This document shows, in pieces, positions 56,343 through 64,000 of a stretch of 64,000 nt of DNA. The notes beneath the pieces were generated by a model. It saw only the letters and a list, made by a program, of their open reading frames with translations. It did not search any database and was not told where the DNA came from. The stretch covers positions 744,001-808,000 of the forward strand of contig NZ_OY764190.1 in the NCBI RefSeq assembly GCF_963668215.1, read 5' to 3'. Source of the DNA: an uncultured Desulfosarcina sp. Its GTDB lineage: Bacteria > Desulfobacterota > Desulfobacteria > Desulfobacterales > Desulfosarcinaceae. Position 1 is the first letter of the stretch; each line of letters opens with the position of its first letter. A program made the position numbers and the translations under genes.

Positions 56343-56561
56343 TCAGGATTTGTTGTTTTCAAGATTGGCAGCAATAATATTCCAAACAGGAATAAAAAGG
56401 GCCAGCAGACTAAGAAGCCAGCTGTGCATGCTTAACCCGTAGACCTTGACGTTTAATACACCGGGAATATGCGCGACAGAAAAGACGACTAGCAGACATA
56501 CCAGGGAAACAATTGAAGAAAACTCCAGATGAAAAAAAGAATAATCTCGTTCCGTTTGCAT
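56343..56561 (-). CDS. Small membrane protein paired with SSS symporter
   Basis: A 72-residue protein with two hydrophobic segments (FSSIVSLVCLLVVFSVAHI and HSWLLSLLALFIPVWNIIA). Small two-helix proteins of this kind often precede SSS symporters (YhdT/DUF997-like or DUF4212-like) and may be an auxiliary subunit. GGGAGGG precedes the ATG. The exact family is uncertain. Confidence 0.65.
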   Translation of the reverse strand: MQTERDYSFFHLEFSSIVSLVCLLVVFSVAHIPGVLNVKVYGLSMHSWLLSLLALFIPVWNIIAANLENNKS

Positions 56562-56588
56562 TGAACCCTCCCTTGATGTTGTGTTTAA

Positions 56589-58259
56589 TTAAGATGATTT
56601 TTTTGCTTCTTCCTCTGCGAGTATACGCCTTAGAATCTTACCCGGGCCGCTCGTGGGGATGGACTTGATGAACTCGACCTCCCGCGGACGTTTGTAGCTG
56701 GCCATCTTGTCATGACACCATTCGATAATTTCCTTTTCCGAAATGGGACCGGTGTAGCTGCCTTCCAGCACAACAAATGCTTTGACGATCTGCTCCCGCT
56801 TGGGATCGTCTTTACCGATAACCGCGACCTGAGCCACAGCGGGATGCTTGACCAGGAACCCTTCAACTTCTTCGGGAAATACGCTGAATCCCGAGGATTT
56901 GATCATCTCTTTTTTCCGCCCCATCCAAGTAAGGAATCCCTCATCGTCAAGTTTGCCCATATCGCCGGTGTACAACCATCCGTCCTTGAGTACTTCATCC
57001 GTTTTTTCCTGATTTCTTAAATAGCCTTTGAAAATTGCAGGATTTCGCAGAAGAATTTCTCCCATCTCGTTGGGCTCGCATTCCTCACGGGTCTCAAAAT
57101 TGAGGATCTTGATCTCCATGTCGTCAAAAAAAGACACGCCGTGCGTTCCGTACTTAATCCGCTCCAAGGGCATGGTCGTGTCCATGGTATGGCTCTCGCT
57201 CAATCCATAGGCAGCTTCCAGCAGGATCCCCCCTTTTGTTTTTTCTGCCCATTTCCGGGCCAGATCCTCGGTCAACTGGATGCCGAAACTGGTGCAGGGA
57301 TTGATACGTATAGATGTCAGGTTATAGTTATCCAGATCGGGATGGTTGAGGATCTGATCGTTCATAATGGCCGTGGAGTACCAGCGGTTGCACTGGTAGG
57401 TGTCAATTGCTGCCATTACGGATTCGGGCGTGTACCGATTCAACAGAATGACGGTGCTGCCGTTGTACATCTGGGCATGAAACATAGCCATCCCGGCAAT
57501 GTGAAATAGAGGCTGGGTATTGAGGTAAACATCGAATTCCCCCATGTGATACGCCTGCCCAACCCCTACGCCCTTGTAGAGTGCGCTGTAGTAATTCAAC
57601 ATGGCCCCTTTGGGCATTCCGGTGGTTCCGGAGGTAAAAATCAAAAGGGCGATATCCTTTTCGACATCTATCGCTACTTCGGGCGCCTTGGGTTCAAGGG
57701 ACCGTATCGCGGCCATGAAGTTTATTGTCCCTTCGGGGTATTCATCTGTTGCAGGGCGACAATTTTTCAGCTCCTCCGGCAAGAGAAGTGTCGGGTTCTC
57801 AGGCAGGAAATCGGAGTGTCGGGTTAGCACTATTTTCTCAAGGGTTGTATTTTCCTTGATATTGGCGATCACCGAATACGAAGTTTCATCCGCCAGGATT
57901 ACCTTGGCGCGCAGTTCGTTGACTTCGTATTCAAGCTCCCATTCCTTGAACATGGGACTGCATGGGCCGACGATTGCCCCAATACGCTGGATGCCGAAAA
58001 ATGCGAAAACAAACTGTGGGCTGTTTTGCATGTACAGCGCCACGGCATCACCTTTGCGCACCCCATAATTTGCCAGCATATTGGCGCAGCATTCAACGCT
58101 GCGATCAAGCTCACGGTATGTAATCTCGGTACCGTAGTAGATCAGCGCTGGTTTATCCGGCGTACGTTGCGCATGATCCTTAATGTACTCGTGGAGAGGC
58201 TTCTTCGCTCTAAGTTCGAGTTGCCTGGGTAGTGAAGGGGAGTGGTACCGTTTGTTCAT
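56589..58259 (-). CDS. AMP-dependent acyl-CoA synthetase
   Basis: A 556-residue adenylating enzyme: P-loop-like LIFTSGTTGMPKGAML, AYGLSESHTMDT, TGDMGKLDDEGFLTWMGRKKEMIKSSG-type A8 region (shown only in part here) and a final GPGKILRRIL with the catalytic lysine. It activates a carboxylic acid as its CoA ester; in this operon the substrate is likely 4-hydroxybutyrate or a short-chain acid. AAGGAG stands before the ATG at 58259. Confidence 0.9.
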   Translation of the reverse strand: MNKRYHSPSLPRQLELRAKKPLHEYIKDHAQRTPDKPALIYYGTEITYRELDRSVECCANMLANYGVRKGDAVALYMQNSPQFVFAFFGIQRIGAIVGPCSPMFKEWELEYEVNELRAKVILADETSYSVIANIKENTTLEKIVLTRHSDFLPENPTLLLPEELKNCRPATDEYPEGTINFMAAIRSLEPKAPEVAIDVEKDIALLIFTSGTTGMPKGAMLNYYSALYKGVGVGQAYHMGEFDVYLNTQPLFHIAGMAMFHAQMYNGSTVILLNRYTPESVMAAIDTYQCNRWYSTAIMNDQILNHPDLDNYNLTSIRINPCTSFGIQLTEDLARKWAEKTKGGILLEAAYGLSESHTMDTTMPLERIKYGTHGVSFFDDMEIKILNFETREECEPNEMGEILLRNPAIFKGYLRNQEKTDEVLKDGWLYTGDMGKLDDEGFLTWMGRKKEMIKSSGFSVFPEEVEGFLVKHPAVAQVAVIGKDDPKREQIVKAFVVLEGSYTGPISEKEIIEWCHDKMASYKRPREVEFIKSIPTSGPGKILRRILAEEEAKKSS

Positions 58260-58314
58260 CGCTTGGCTCCTTTTCTGATAATGCACGAAAGTGATATCGG
58301 GTACTCAACATGGG

Positions 58315-59061
58315 TTATCGTTGGAGGTAGCGTGCGATCCGGCGCTGGGCAGGATCGCCGGCCACACAAATGCTGGAAAGCTCAGTTTCGTATCGACTTG
58401 AAACGCTCAAGCCGGCATCTAAAGCCACCAGCAGGGAGCGCTTGATCAGATGCAATGCCATAGAGGATTGTTCGATAAGTCGCCGGCTAATCTCATCGAC
58501 AACAGCCTCCAGTTCGCCATCATCTGCAATTTTGTTGACCAGTCCCATTCCATGCGCCTCTTTGGCGCTTAACGTTCCACCGAGCATAGTGATTTCAGCG
58601 GCCCGATGTTTCCCCACCAGCTTCGGCAGCATTCCAGTAGCCCCCATGAAGCCAAGATTCACCTCCTGGAATCCAAATCGTGCTCCCGCATCAGCAACCA
58701 CCAGATCGCATGAAATGGCCACAAGACAGCCGCCACCAAAAGCGACCCCATTCACGGCGGCGATCACCGGCTTGGAAAGCGTCATAATCCGCTCTGAGAT
58801 GCTCGTGAACAGCATGCCGAATTCTCGGTATTCATAAGCGCTCATGTTGGCCAATTCCTGAATATCAGCGCCTACGATGAAGGCTTTTTCACCTTCTCCT
58901 CGAAGGACCACCACACGAATATCGTCATTCCGGTCGACCGAATCCAGGCAGTTCAACAGCTCTTTCAAAATCGCCGTGTTTAAAGCATTCATTTTTTGAG
59001 GCCTATCAACAACAATAAAGGCAACATTTCCTTCAATTTCTGTGCGTATAAAATTTGACAT
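58315..59061 (-). CDS. Enoyl-CoA hydratase/isomerase (crotonase family)
   Basis: A 248-residue crotonase: GEKAFIVGADIQELANM (first oxyanion region), NGVAFGGGCLVAISCDLVVA, and FGFQEVNLGFMGATGMLPKLVG with the usual catalytic acidic positions (QEVNLGF). Reaction: hydration of crotonyl-CoA to 3-hydroxybutyryl-CoA. AAGGGATCGC stands before the ATG at 59061. It follows the TetR-SDR gene by 190 bases, which probably hold its promoter. Confidence 0.88.
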   Translation of the reverse strand: MSNFIRTEIEGNVAFIVVDRPQKMNALNTAILKELLNCLDSVDRNDDIRVVVLRGEGEKAFIVGADIQELANMSAYEYREFGMLFTSISERIMTLSKPVIAAVNGVAFGGGCLVAISCDLVVADAGARFGFQEVNLGFMGATGMLPKLVGKHRAAEITMLGGTLSAKEAHGMGLVNKIADDGELEAVVDEISRRLIEQSSMALHLIKRSLLVALDAGLSVSSRYETELSSICVAGDPAQRRIARYLQR

Positions 59062-59252
59062 GCGATCCCTTATCAACCCATTTTCTATCAATGGGCTGGA
59101 TGTTTTTCATAAATTTCTTTTCTATTGTTATTCTCTCAGGGGAAATAATCCTTTGACGTAATCATTGGGAAAGGAAGATCGATCATGGGGATTAATCTTC
59201 TATGTTCAAAACGGAAATATTGTTTCCTTGGAACAGGCTTGCCCATTTCGTG

Positions 59253-60614
59253 TTAATATCCTCCGCTGATCTTCATAACTTGGCCGGTCACATACTTCGA
59301 ATTGTTGGAGATAAAAAACCAAACCGCATCCAGCACATCTTGAATTTCTCCCATACATCCCCGTGGAACGTCTTTGATCAACTCGTCCGAACACTCAAGT
59401 TCAAGGGGTGAAGGCCTGACGGATTTGATAAAACCCGGTGCGATACAGTTTACGTTGACGCCGAATGGCGCCATTTCACATGAAAAAGATTGAGTCAGGG
59501 CCGCTATCGCAGCCTGCGTGGCCTCATAGTAGGCGATGTCGAGGTGCCGATCCCAGGCCCAGGGAGTCATGAACAAAATTCTTCCAGCCGACCGTTTGGC
59601 CATTATCTCTCGCAGATGAACCATGACCTGATGGGCATTGAAGATATTCTTATTCATCCATTGACTCGCATCAAAAGCCCTTTCCGCCGTGTTGTCTATT
59701 TCCGTGTTCCCTACACCTAAATCGTGTACGTATATTTCCACCGGACCGTTTTCCTCTTCCATTCGATCAATTAGCGCTGCGTTTAACGGTCCGTCGTTTT
59801 CGTAGCTATACAAACTCATGGCATCGAATTCTTTGTCTGGATACTCCCGGCTTTGTACGATTTGGTCCACATAGGCGATTACACGCAGCCCTTTTTCCTG
59901 AAGGAAATGGCAAAGCGCTTTTCCGAGGATGGTTCCGCCATTTGCTACCAGCGCCAGATTGCTCTCGATGCCATGTTTCGCGATAGAAACCGTCTGCTCT
60001 TTTCGGTCCTTCAGCAGTCCATTCATAATAGTATCAACGATGGTTTCTTCGGCCTCCCGCCTGCTCGTATGTCCACGCAGGTCCCAGCGTTTGAGGACCC
60101 ATGCATCCAGCATCGACTTAATGAGGTTTGCGGTCAATCGCACGTTGCATGGTCTGAGCAAACCCCGGTCAACGCAATCGGCGATAACCGTTTCCATTCT
60201 TTCCAGACGTAATCTCTCGCGCTGGAGCAATTCCTTAAGGTAGGTTTCATTCAGAATGTGGGCTTCCTGGTACATCAAGAGTGTCGCATCACTCCAACTA
60301 TCCAGGATTTTAAATTCGCATCCAATTATCCCACGCAGTCTTTCGAGGGGATCTTTGAGGTCTTCAATACTTCGGTCAAACAAATCCATGGATTTTCGGT
60401 AAAGAAAATCATGGATCAAAAAGAAAATATCTTCCTTGCTGCCGACATAGCAGTAGATATTCCCGTAACTGACGCCGGCATCCTCGGCGATATCCTTTAA
60501 AGTTGTGCTATGAAACCCTTTCCGCCCGAACAGCTTAATCCCTGATTTGATCAACTGTTCCCGCCGACGTGCAACGAGCTTCTTATTTTTAATGGTAGCC
60601 GGAATTTCTATCAT
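59253..60614 (-). CDS. TetR regulator fused to catalytically altered SDR domain
   Basis: A 453-residue two-domain regulator. Residues 1-205 are a TetR protein: helix-turn-helix TTLKDIAEDAGVSYGNIYCYVGSKEDI, then the helical ligand/dimer part. Residues about 215-453 are a complete SDR-like domain with a changed cofactor motif (NGGTILGKAL for TGxxxGIG) and YEATQ (363-367), where the catalytic lysine is Gln367. The catalytic serine position reads MTPW. The C-terminal GQVMKISGGY is SDR-like. Such a domain may sense NAD(H) or an acyl-CoA and not catalyse. AAAGGAAAA precedes the ATG. It heads the acyl-CoA cluster and probably represses it. Confidence 0.88.
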   Translation of the reverse strand: MIEIPATIKNKKLVARRREQLIKSGIKLFGRKGFHSTTLKDIAEDAGVSYGNIYCYVGSKEDIFFLIHDFLYRKSMDLFDRSIEDLKDPLERLRGIIGCEFKILDSWSDATLLMYQEAHILNETYLKELLQRERLRLERMETVIADCVDRGLLRPCNVRLTANLIKSMLDAWVLKRWDLRGHTSRREAEETIVDTIMNGLLKDRKEQTVSIAKHGIESNLALVANGGTILGKALCHFLQEKGLRVIAYVDQIVQSREYPDKEFDAMSLYSYENDGPLNAALIDRMEEENGPVEIYVHDLGVGNTEIDNTAERAFDASQWMNKNIFNAHQVMVHLREIMAKRSAGRILFMTPWAWDRHLDIAYYEATQAAIAALTQSFSCEMAPFGVNVNCIAPGFIKSVRPSPLELECSDELIKDVPRGCMGEIQDVLDAVWFFISNNSKYVTGQVMKISGGY

Positions 60615-60682
60615 CGTTTTCCTTTATTATGCGGGTAAAGCATAGGATTTTTTACTCTCCTATGCAATAATTATGATCGATT

Positions 60683-60697
60683 AATCATATTATGATT
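60683..60697. promoter_or_regulatory. Palindromic operator candidate for the TetR-SDR regulator
   Basis: AATCATA-T-TATGATT (60683-60697) is a perfect palindrome about 70 bases upstream of the regulator's start, overlapped by TATGAT-N6-ATCATA (60672-60689). TetR proteins commonly bind such sites near their own gene. The 430-base gap up to the transketolase gene (60615-61045) otherwise shows nothing I recognise. Confidence 0.5.
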
Positions 60698-61045
60698 GAT
60701 GAGTCAATATATTTTCGTATTAGACGACCAGTCAATAGGCGAGGTCACCCATGGGTCATACCCATCGGTGCTGCTTGCTATCAGCCAGCGGTCGCGTTCA
60801 AGGCCCCTTCCCTTTTGTTAAGAACCGCTATTTCAACCGGTTATCCAGAGAAGGGAAACATAAACCGGCGCCTTGTGCGGGAGCGAATGCAGAAAAAGAC
60901 CGGCAACCCTGCGACATCGGTCCGGCCATGCCGACCGACGGCCGCAAAACCCTTGCGCCACACACAAATCTTTTGTATCAAGCCCCATTGAATTCAACAA
61001 AAACAACTGGCCTTCCACCACTAATTTCACAAGGAGCAGCAACCC

Positions 61046-63064
61046 ATGCGCAAAGGCAGTTCCCAAAAGCAGCCGACTACCGCCGAACTTTGCATCAACA
61101 CCATCCGCACCCTCTCCATAGACGCGGTCCAGAAGGCCAATTCCGGCCATCCGGGAGCGCCCATGGGGCTGGCCCCGGCCGGCTATACACTATGGACCCG
61201 GGTGATGAAACACAATCCGAAAAACCCGGACTGGCCCGACCGCGACCGATTCGTGCTTTCCGGCGGCCACGCCTCCATGCTGCTTTACAGCCTTTTGCAC
61301 CTCACCGGCTACGAACTGAGCCTCGAAGAAATCGAAAACTTCCGGCAGTGGGGCAGCAAAACCCCCGGCCATCCCGAATACGGCCACACACCCGGCGTGG
61401 AGACGACAACGGGGCCTTTGGGTCAGGGATTCGCCAACGCCGTGGGCATGGCCATGGCCGAACGACACCTGGCCGCCAACTTCAACCGGCCCGGCCATGA
61501 AATCGTCGATCACTACACCTACGTGATGTGCGGAGACGGCGATCTTATGGAAGGGGTGGCTTCCGAAGCGGCCTCCCTGGCCGGTCACCTGGGACTGGGC
61601 AAGCTCATTTGCCTGTACGACGATAACGGCATCTCCATCGAAGGCACCACCGGCATCGCTTTTACGGAAAATGTGGCCAAACGTTTCGACGCCTATCGCT
61701 GGCAGGTCATTAAGGTCAAAGACGGCAGCGACCCCGACGCCATCGAAAAGGCCCTTCTGGCCGCCAAGTCTGAAACGAAAAAGCCGACGCTCGTCATGCT
61801 CAAAACCCATATCGCCCACGGCAGTCCCAACAAGCAGGATACTGCCGATGCGCACGGCTCGCCACTGGGTGAAGAAGAGATCGAACTCACCAAAAAAGCG
61901 CTGGGATGGAAGAGCAAACAGCCCTTCACCATCCCCAAAAAGGCGCTGACCACTTTTCGAAAATGCATCAAGGCCGGCGAAAAAGCCGAGGATCGATGGA
62001 AGAAGGCCTACCAGAAGTACATCAAAAATTATCCGGATCTGGCCGAAGGTTGGGTCAATGCCCTGACCCGATTTATTCCCAGGAATTGGGATAAGAATCT
62101 TCCCCGGTTCCTGCCGGAAGACGGCCCCCTGGCCACTCGGGCCGCATCGGGCAAGGTCCTGAACGCCGCCGCCGCCATATTTCCAAGCATGATGGGCGGC
62201 TCAGCGGATCTGGCGCCTTCCAACAAAACCTTTATCGACGGCAGCCCCGAGTTCCAGAAAAATTCCTACGACGGTCGCAACATCCGTTTCGGTGTACGGG
62301 AGTTCGCCATGGGGGCCGTTATGTCCGGCATGTTCCTGCACGGCGGCGTCCGTCCTTATGGCGGAACCTTTCTGGTGTTTGCCGACTACGTGCGCCCGGC
62401 CATTCGCGTGGCGGCCCTGATGAAGCTTCCGGTGATCTACGTCTTCACCCACGACAGCGTGGCCGTAGGCGAAGACGGCCCCACCCACCAACCCGTGGAG
62501 CACCTCGCCTCGCTGCGGGCCATCCCCAACCTGACGGCGATCCGTCCGGCAGACGCTACGGAAACCGCTGAAGCCTGGCGCAAAGCCATCACCATGAACG
62601 ACCGGCCGGTGGCCCTGATTCTCAGCCGGCAGAAGCTGCCCATTCTCGACGCCAAACAGACCGCCCGCGGCGTGGATCAGGGGGCCTACATCCTGTCCAA
62701 CTGTAAAGGCAGGGCCCAGCTTCTGCTCATCGCCACGGGCGCCGAGGTGCACATCACCCTCGAGGCGCAACAGATACTGGCGGAAAAAGGCGTCGCCGCC
62801 CGGGTGATCAACATGCCTTCCTGGGAAATCTTTGAAGAGCAGTCCGAGGACATTAAAAAGCGTATTCTGCCCCCGACCCTGAAGAACCGTATTGCCGTCG
62901 AAGCCGGCATTTCCATGGGTTGGGAGCGCTATGTCGGCCCGCAGGGCAAGGTCATCGGCATCGACCGATTCGGCGCCTCGGCACCGGGAGGAACGGTGCT
63001 GCAAAAATACGGGTTCACTGCCGACAAAATTGTTGCTACGGCCCTTGAGATGCTTAAAAAATAA
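61046..63064 (+). CDS. tkt: Transketolase
   Basis: A 672-residue ThDP enzyme of the pentose-phosphate pathway, moving two-carbon units between sugar phosphates. The N-terminal domain has [39 protein letters not shown] and the ThDP/metal motif [19 protein letters not shown]; the central domain has [20 protein letters not shown]; the C-terminal domain ends [27 protein letters not shown] precedes the ATG. Single gene with its own terminator. Confidence 0.95.
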   Translation: MRKGSSQKQPTTAELCINTIRTLSIDAVQKANSGHPGAPMGLAPAGYTLWTRVMKHNPKNPDWPDRDRFVLSGGHASMLLYSLLHLTGYELSLEEIENFRQWGSKTPGHPEYGHTPGVETTTGPLGQGFANAVGMAMAERHLAANFNRPGHEIVDHYTYVMCGDGDLMEGVASEAASLAGHLGLGKLICLYDDNGISIEGTTGIAFTENVAKRFDAYRWQVIKVKDGSDPDAIEKALLAAKSETKKPTLVMLKTHIAHGSPNKQDTADAHGSPLGEEEIELTKKALGWKSKQPFTIPKKALTTFRKCIKAGEKAEDRWKKAYQKYIKNYPDLAEGWVNALTRFIPRNWDKNLPRFLPEDGPLATRAASGKVLNAAAAIFPSMMGGSADLAPSNKTFIDGSPEFQKNSYDGRNIRFGVREFAMGAVMSGMFLHGGVRPYGGTFLVFADYVRPAIRVAALMKLPVIYVFTHDSVAVGEDGPTHQPVEHLASLRAIPNLTAIRPADATETAEAWRKAITMNDRPVALILSRQKLPILDAKQTARGVDQGAYILSNCKGRAQLLLIATGAEVHITLEAQQILAEKGVAARVINMPSWEIFEEQSEDIKKRILPPTLKNRIAVEAGISMGWERYVGPQGKVIGIDRFGASAPGGTVLQKYGFTADKIVATALEMLKK

Positions 63065-63120
63065 TCTTTGCCGCTATATCAGATTGGTTCGAAGCCCCGC
63101 ACAATAACTTTCAGCAGTAT

Positions 63121-63160
63121 GCCGCCGCCGTTATCGGCGGCGGCTATGGGCTTTCTTTTT
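63121..63160 (+). terminator. Intrinsic terminator after transketolase
   Basis: GCCGCCGCCG (63121-63130) pairs perfectly with CGGCGGCGGC (63135-63144) around TTAT, and a T-rich stretch (CTTTCTTTTT) follows shortly after. It lies between convergent genes. Confidence 0.8.
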
Positions 63161-63176
63161 CCAAAATGTTCAACCC

Positions 63177-64000
63177 TTAAACACGGGTATTCACGGACAT
63201 AAGCGTACCGGATGACTGAAAAGCGCTATTGCCGCCAATCATCGCCGATGAGACAAAGGATTGGTCCTGATTCATACCCAGATCAGCCATCGTCATATAA
63301 CTTTCAATACCGGCTGCTGCCTGCCATGAAACGTTCTGCTGACCCCCTTTTTCCATTTTGGGGGGTGGCGGCGGTCCTTCAGGCCGGTTGGCCTCTAACG
63401 CCGCCTGAGTTTCCTCTTCGCTGAGGGCGCCGTCGCCGTCTTCGTCATACGCCTCAATCAGCGATTCTACCGTTATCTCTTCGCCCGTTGCATTGCTGAT
63501 CATCTCAGCAAGCGTTTCCGCTTCGGTTTCGTCCTCGTCCTCATCGACATTGCCGAACATCATGCCGCCCGGCGGGGGGCCTTCGGGCCGGTTGGCCTCC
63601 AACGCCGCCTCGGTCTCATCTTCGCTTAGGACGCCGTCGCCGTCTTCGTCATACGTTTCAATCAGCGATTCTGCCGTTATCTCTTCGCCCGTTGCATTGC
63701 TGATCATCTCAGCGATCGTTTCCGCTTCGGTTTCGTCCAGGTAGCCGTCTTCATCTTCATCTGTGTCGGAGAACAACTGTGACATGTCGAAATCGCCGCG
63801 GGCCATCATGCCGTCCGGGGGCGGGCCCTCCGGCCGGTAGTCCTCCAAAGCCGCCTGGGTTTCCTCTTCGCTGAGGACGCCGTCGCCGTCTTCGTCATAC
63901 GCCATCAGGTCTGACGCGGAAACATCTTCGCCCGTTGCCTCGCTGATCATCTCAGCAAGGGTTTCCGCTTCTTCTTCCTCTACGCTGCCGCTCCCATCTT
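63177..64000 (-). CDS. EF-hand calcium-binding repeat protein (N-terminus outside window)
   Basis: The frame continues without a stop to the right edge, so only the C-terminal part (about 274 residues) is seen. At least three tandem units of about 60 residues repeat the pattern EAETLAEMISNATGEEIT, then ESLIEAYDEDGDGVLSEEET, then EANRPEGPPP. DEDGDGVLSEEE and DTDEDEDGYLDE fit the 12-residue calcium loop (D-x-D/N-x-D-G). The protein is very acidic. The end (FVSSAMIGGNSAFQSSGTLM) is not repeat-like and resembles flagellar/secreted protein tails. Likely exported; function unknown. Confidence 0.75.
   Translation of the reverse strand, partial: DGSGSVEEEEAETLAEMISEATGEDVSASDLMAYDEDGDGVLSEEETQAALEDYRPEGPPPDGMMARGDFDMSQLFSDTDEDEDGYLDETEAETIAEMISNATGEEITAESLIETYDEDGDGVLSEDETEAALEANRPEGPPPGGMMFGNVDEDEDETEAETLAEMISNATGEEITVESLIEAYDEDGDGALSEEETQAALEANRPEGPPPPPKMEKGGQQNVSWQAAAGIESYMTMADLGMNQDQSFVSSAMIGGNSAFQSSGTLMSVNTRV

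Noticed and set aside
60692..60991. A 99-codon plus-strand frame upstream of transketolase
   Set aside because: Weak start, low-complexity basic sequence and no family; it fills the intergenic region by chance.

Overview
The window looks like chromosomal DNA of a strictly anaerobic Desulfobacterota (Deltaproteobacteria), most like the Desulfosarcina/Desulfobacteraceae group. This is an inference from gene content: a nif operon of the anaerobe type (nifH-nifI1-nifI2-nifD-K-E-N-B), a decayed tungsten aldehyde:ferredoxin oxidoreductase, radical-SAM proteins, a 4-hydroxybutyryl-CoA dehydratase with CoA-dependent beta-oxidation genes, sigma-54 activators, and GC-rich coding sequence broken by A/T-rich intergenic DNA. 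No rRNA, tRNA or CRISPR array was seen.

Region 1 (1-7,035): a minus-strand spermidine/putrescine ABC operon potA-B-C-D ending in a strong terminator; the remains of an aldehyde ferredoxin oxidoreductase gene and its MoaD-like partner; a saccharopine-dehydrogenase-like gene; and a divergent Lrp/AsnC regulator.

Region 2 (7,112-14,528): a tight minus-strand operon of a threonine-synthase-like PLP enzyme, a DUF1611/DgcN-like protein, a 785-residue fusion of a PP-loop ATP pyrophosphatase to a creatininase-family amidohydrolase, a DgcA/dipeptide-epimerase-like enolase-superfamily enzyme and an MFS transporter. The first three genes overlap by 4 bases. A MITE-like palindrome and a four-codon minicistron separate the fusion gene from the epimerase gene, and a small ORF with a strong Shine-Dalgarno lies upstream. 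I regard this as the best candidate for an undescribed pathway, possibly conversion of a D- or N-acylated amino acid.

Region 3 (14,784-24,564): small OB-like proteins, a DksA/TraR-type zinc-finger protein, a DUF418/DUF1624-like membrane protein, a sigma-54 activator with a degenerate receiver, groES-groEL, the c-di-AMP synthase disA and a radical-SAM protein. Region 4 (24,841-33,426): two periplasmic solute-binding proteins flanking an IS4-like transposase, then an RND efflux pump and its adaptor.

Region 5 (33,753-46,457): the nitrogen fixation locus. NifA (GAF-AAA+-Fis) precedes nifH, I1, I2, D, K, E, N, B, a 2Fe-2S thioredoxin-like ferredoxin, a small HEPN-like protein and nifV. A -24/-12 promoter precedes nifH, and paired CTACA-N4-TGTAG palindromes lie about 110-160 bases further upstream. 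NifI1/NifI2 are expected to give post-translational nitrogen control.

Region 6 (46,916-60,614): SDR and radical-SAM genes, then a catabolic cluster that together could take 4-hydroxybutyrate (or crotonate) to acetyl-CoA: sodium:solute symporter, acyl-CoA synthetase, 4-hydroxybutyryl-CoA dehydratase, enoyl-CoA hydratase, two 3-hydroxyacyl-CoA dehydrogenases and a thiolase. At its head is a TetR regulator fused to an SDR domain whose catalytic lysine is glutamine. Two gene remnants (SDR and enoyl-CoA hydratase C-termini) show past rearrangement.

Region 7 (61,046-64,000): transketolase with a strong terminator, then the C-terminal part of a tandem-repeat EF-hand protein that runs off the right edge.
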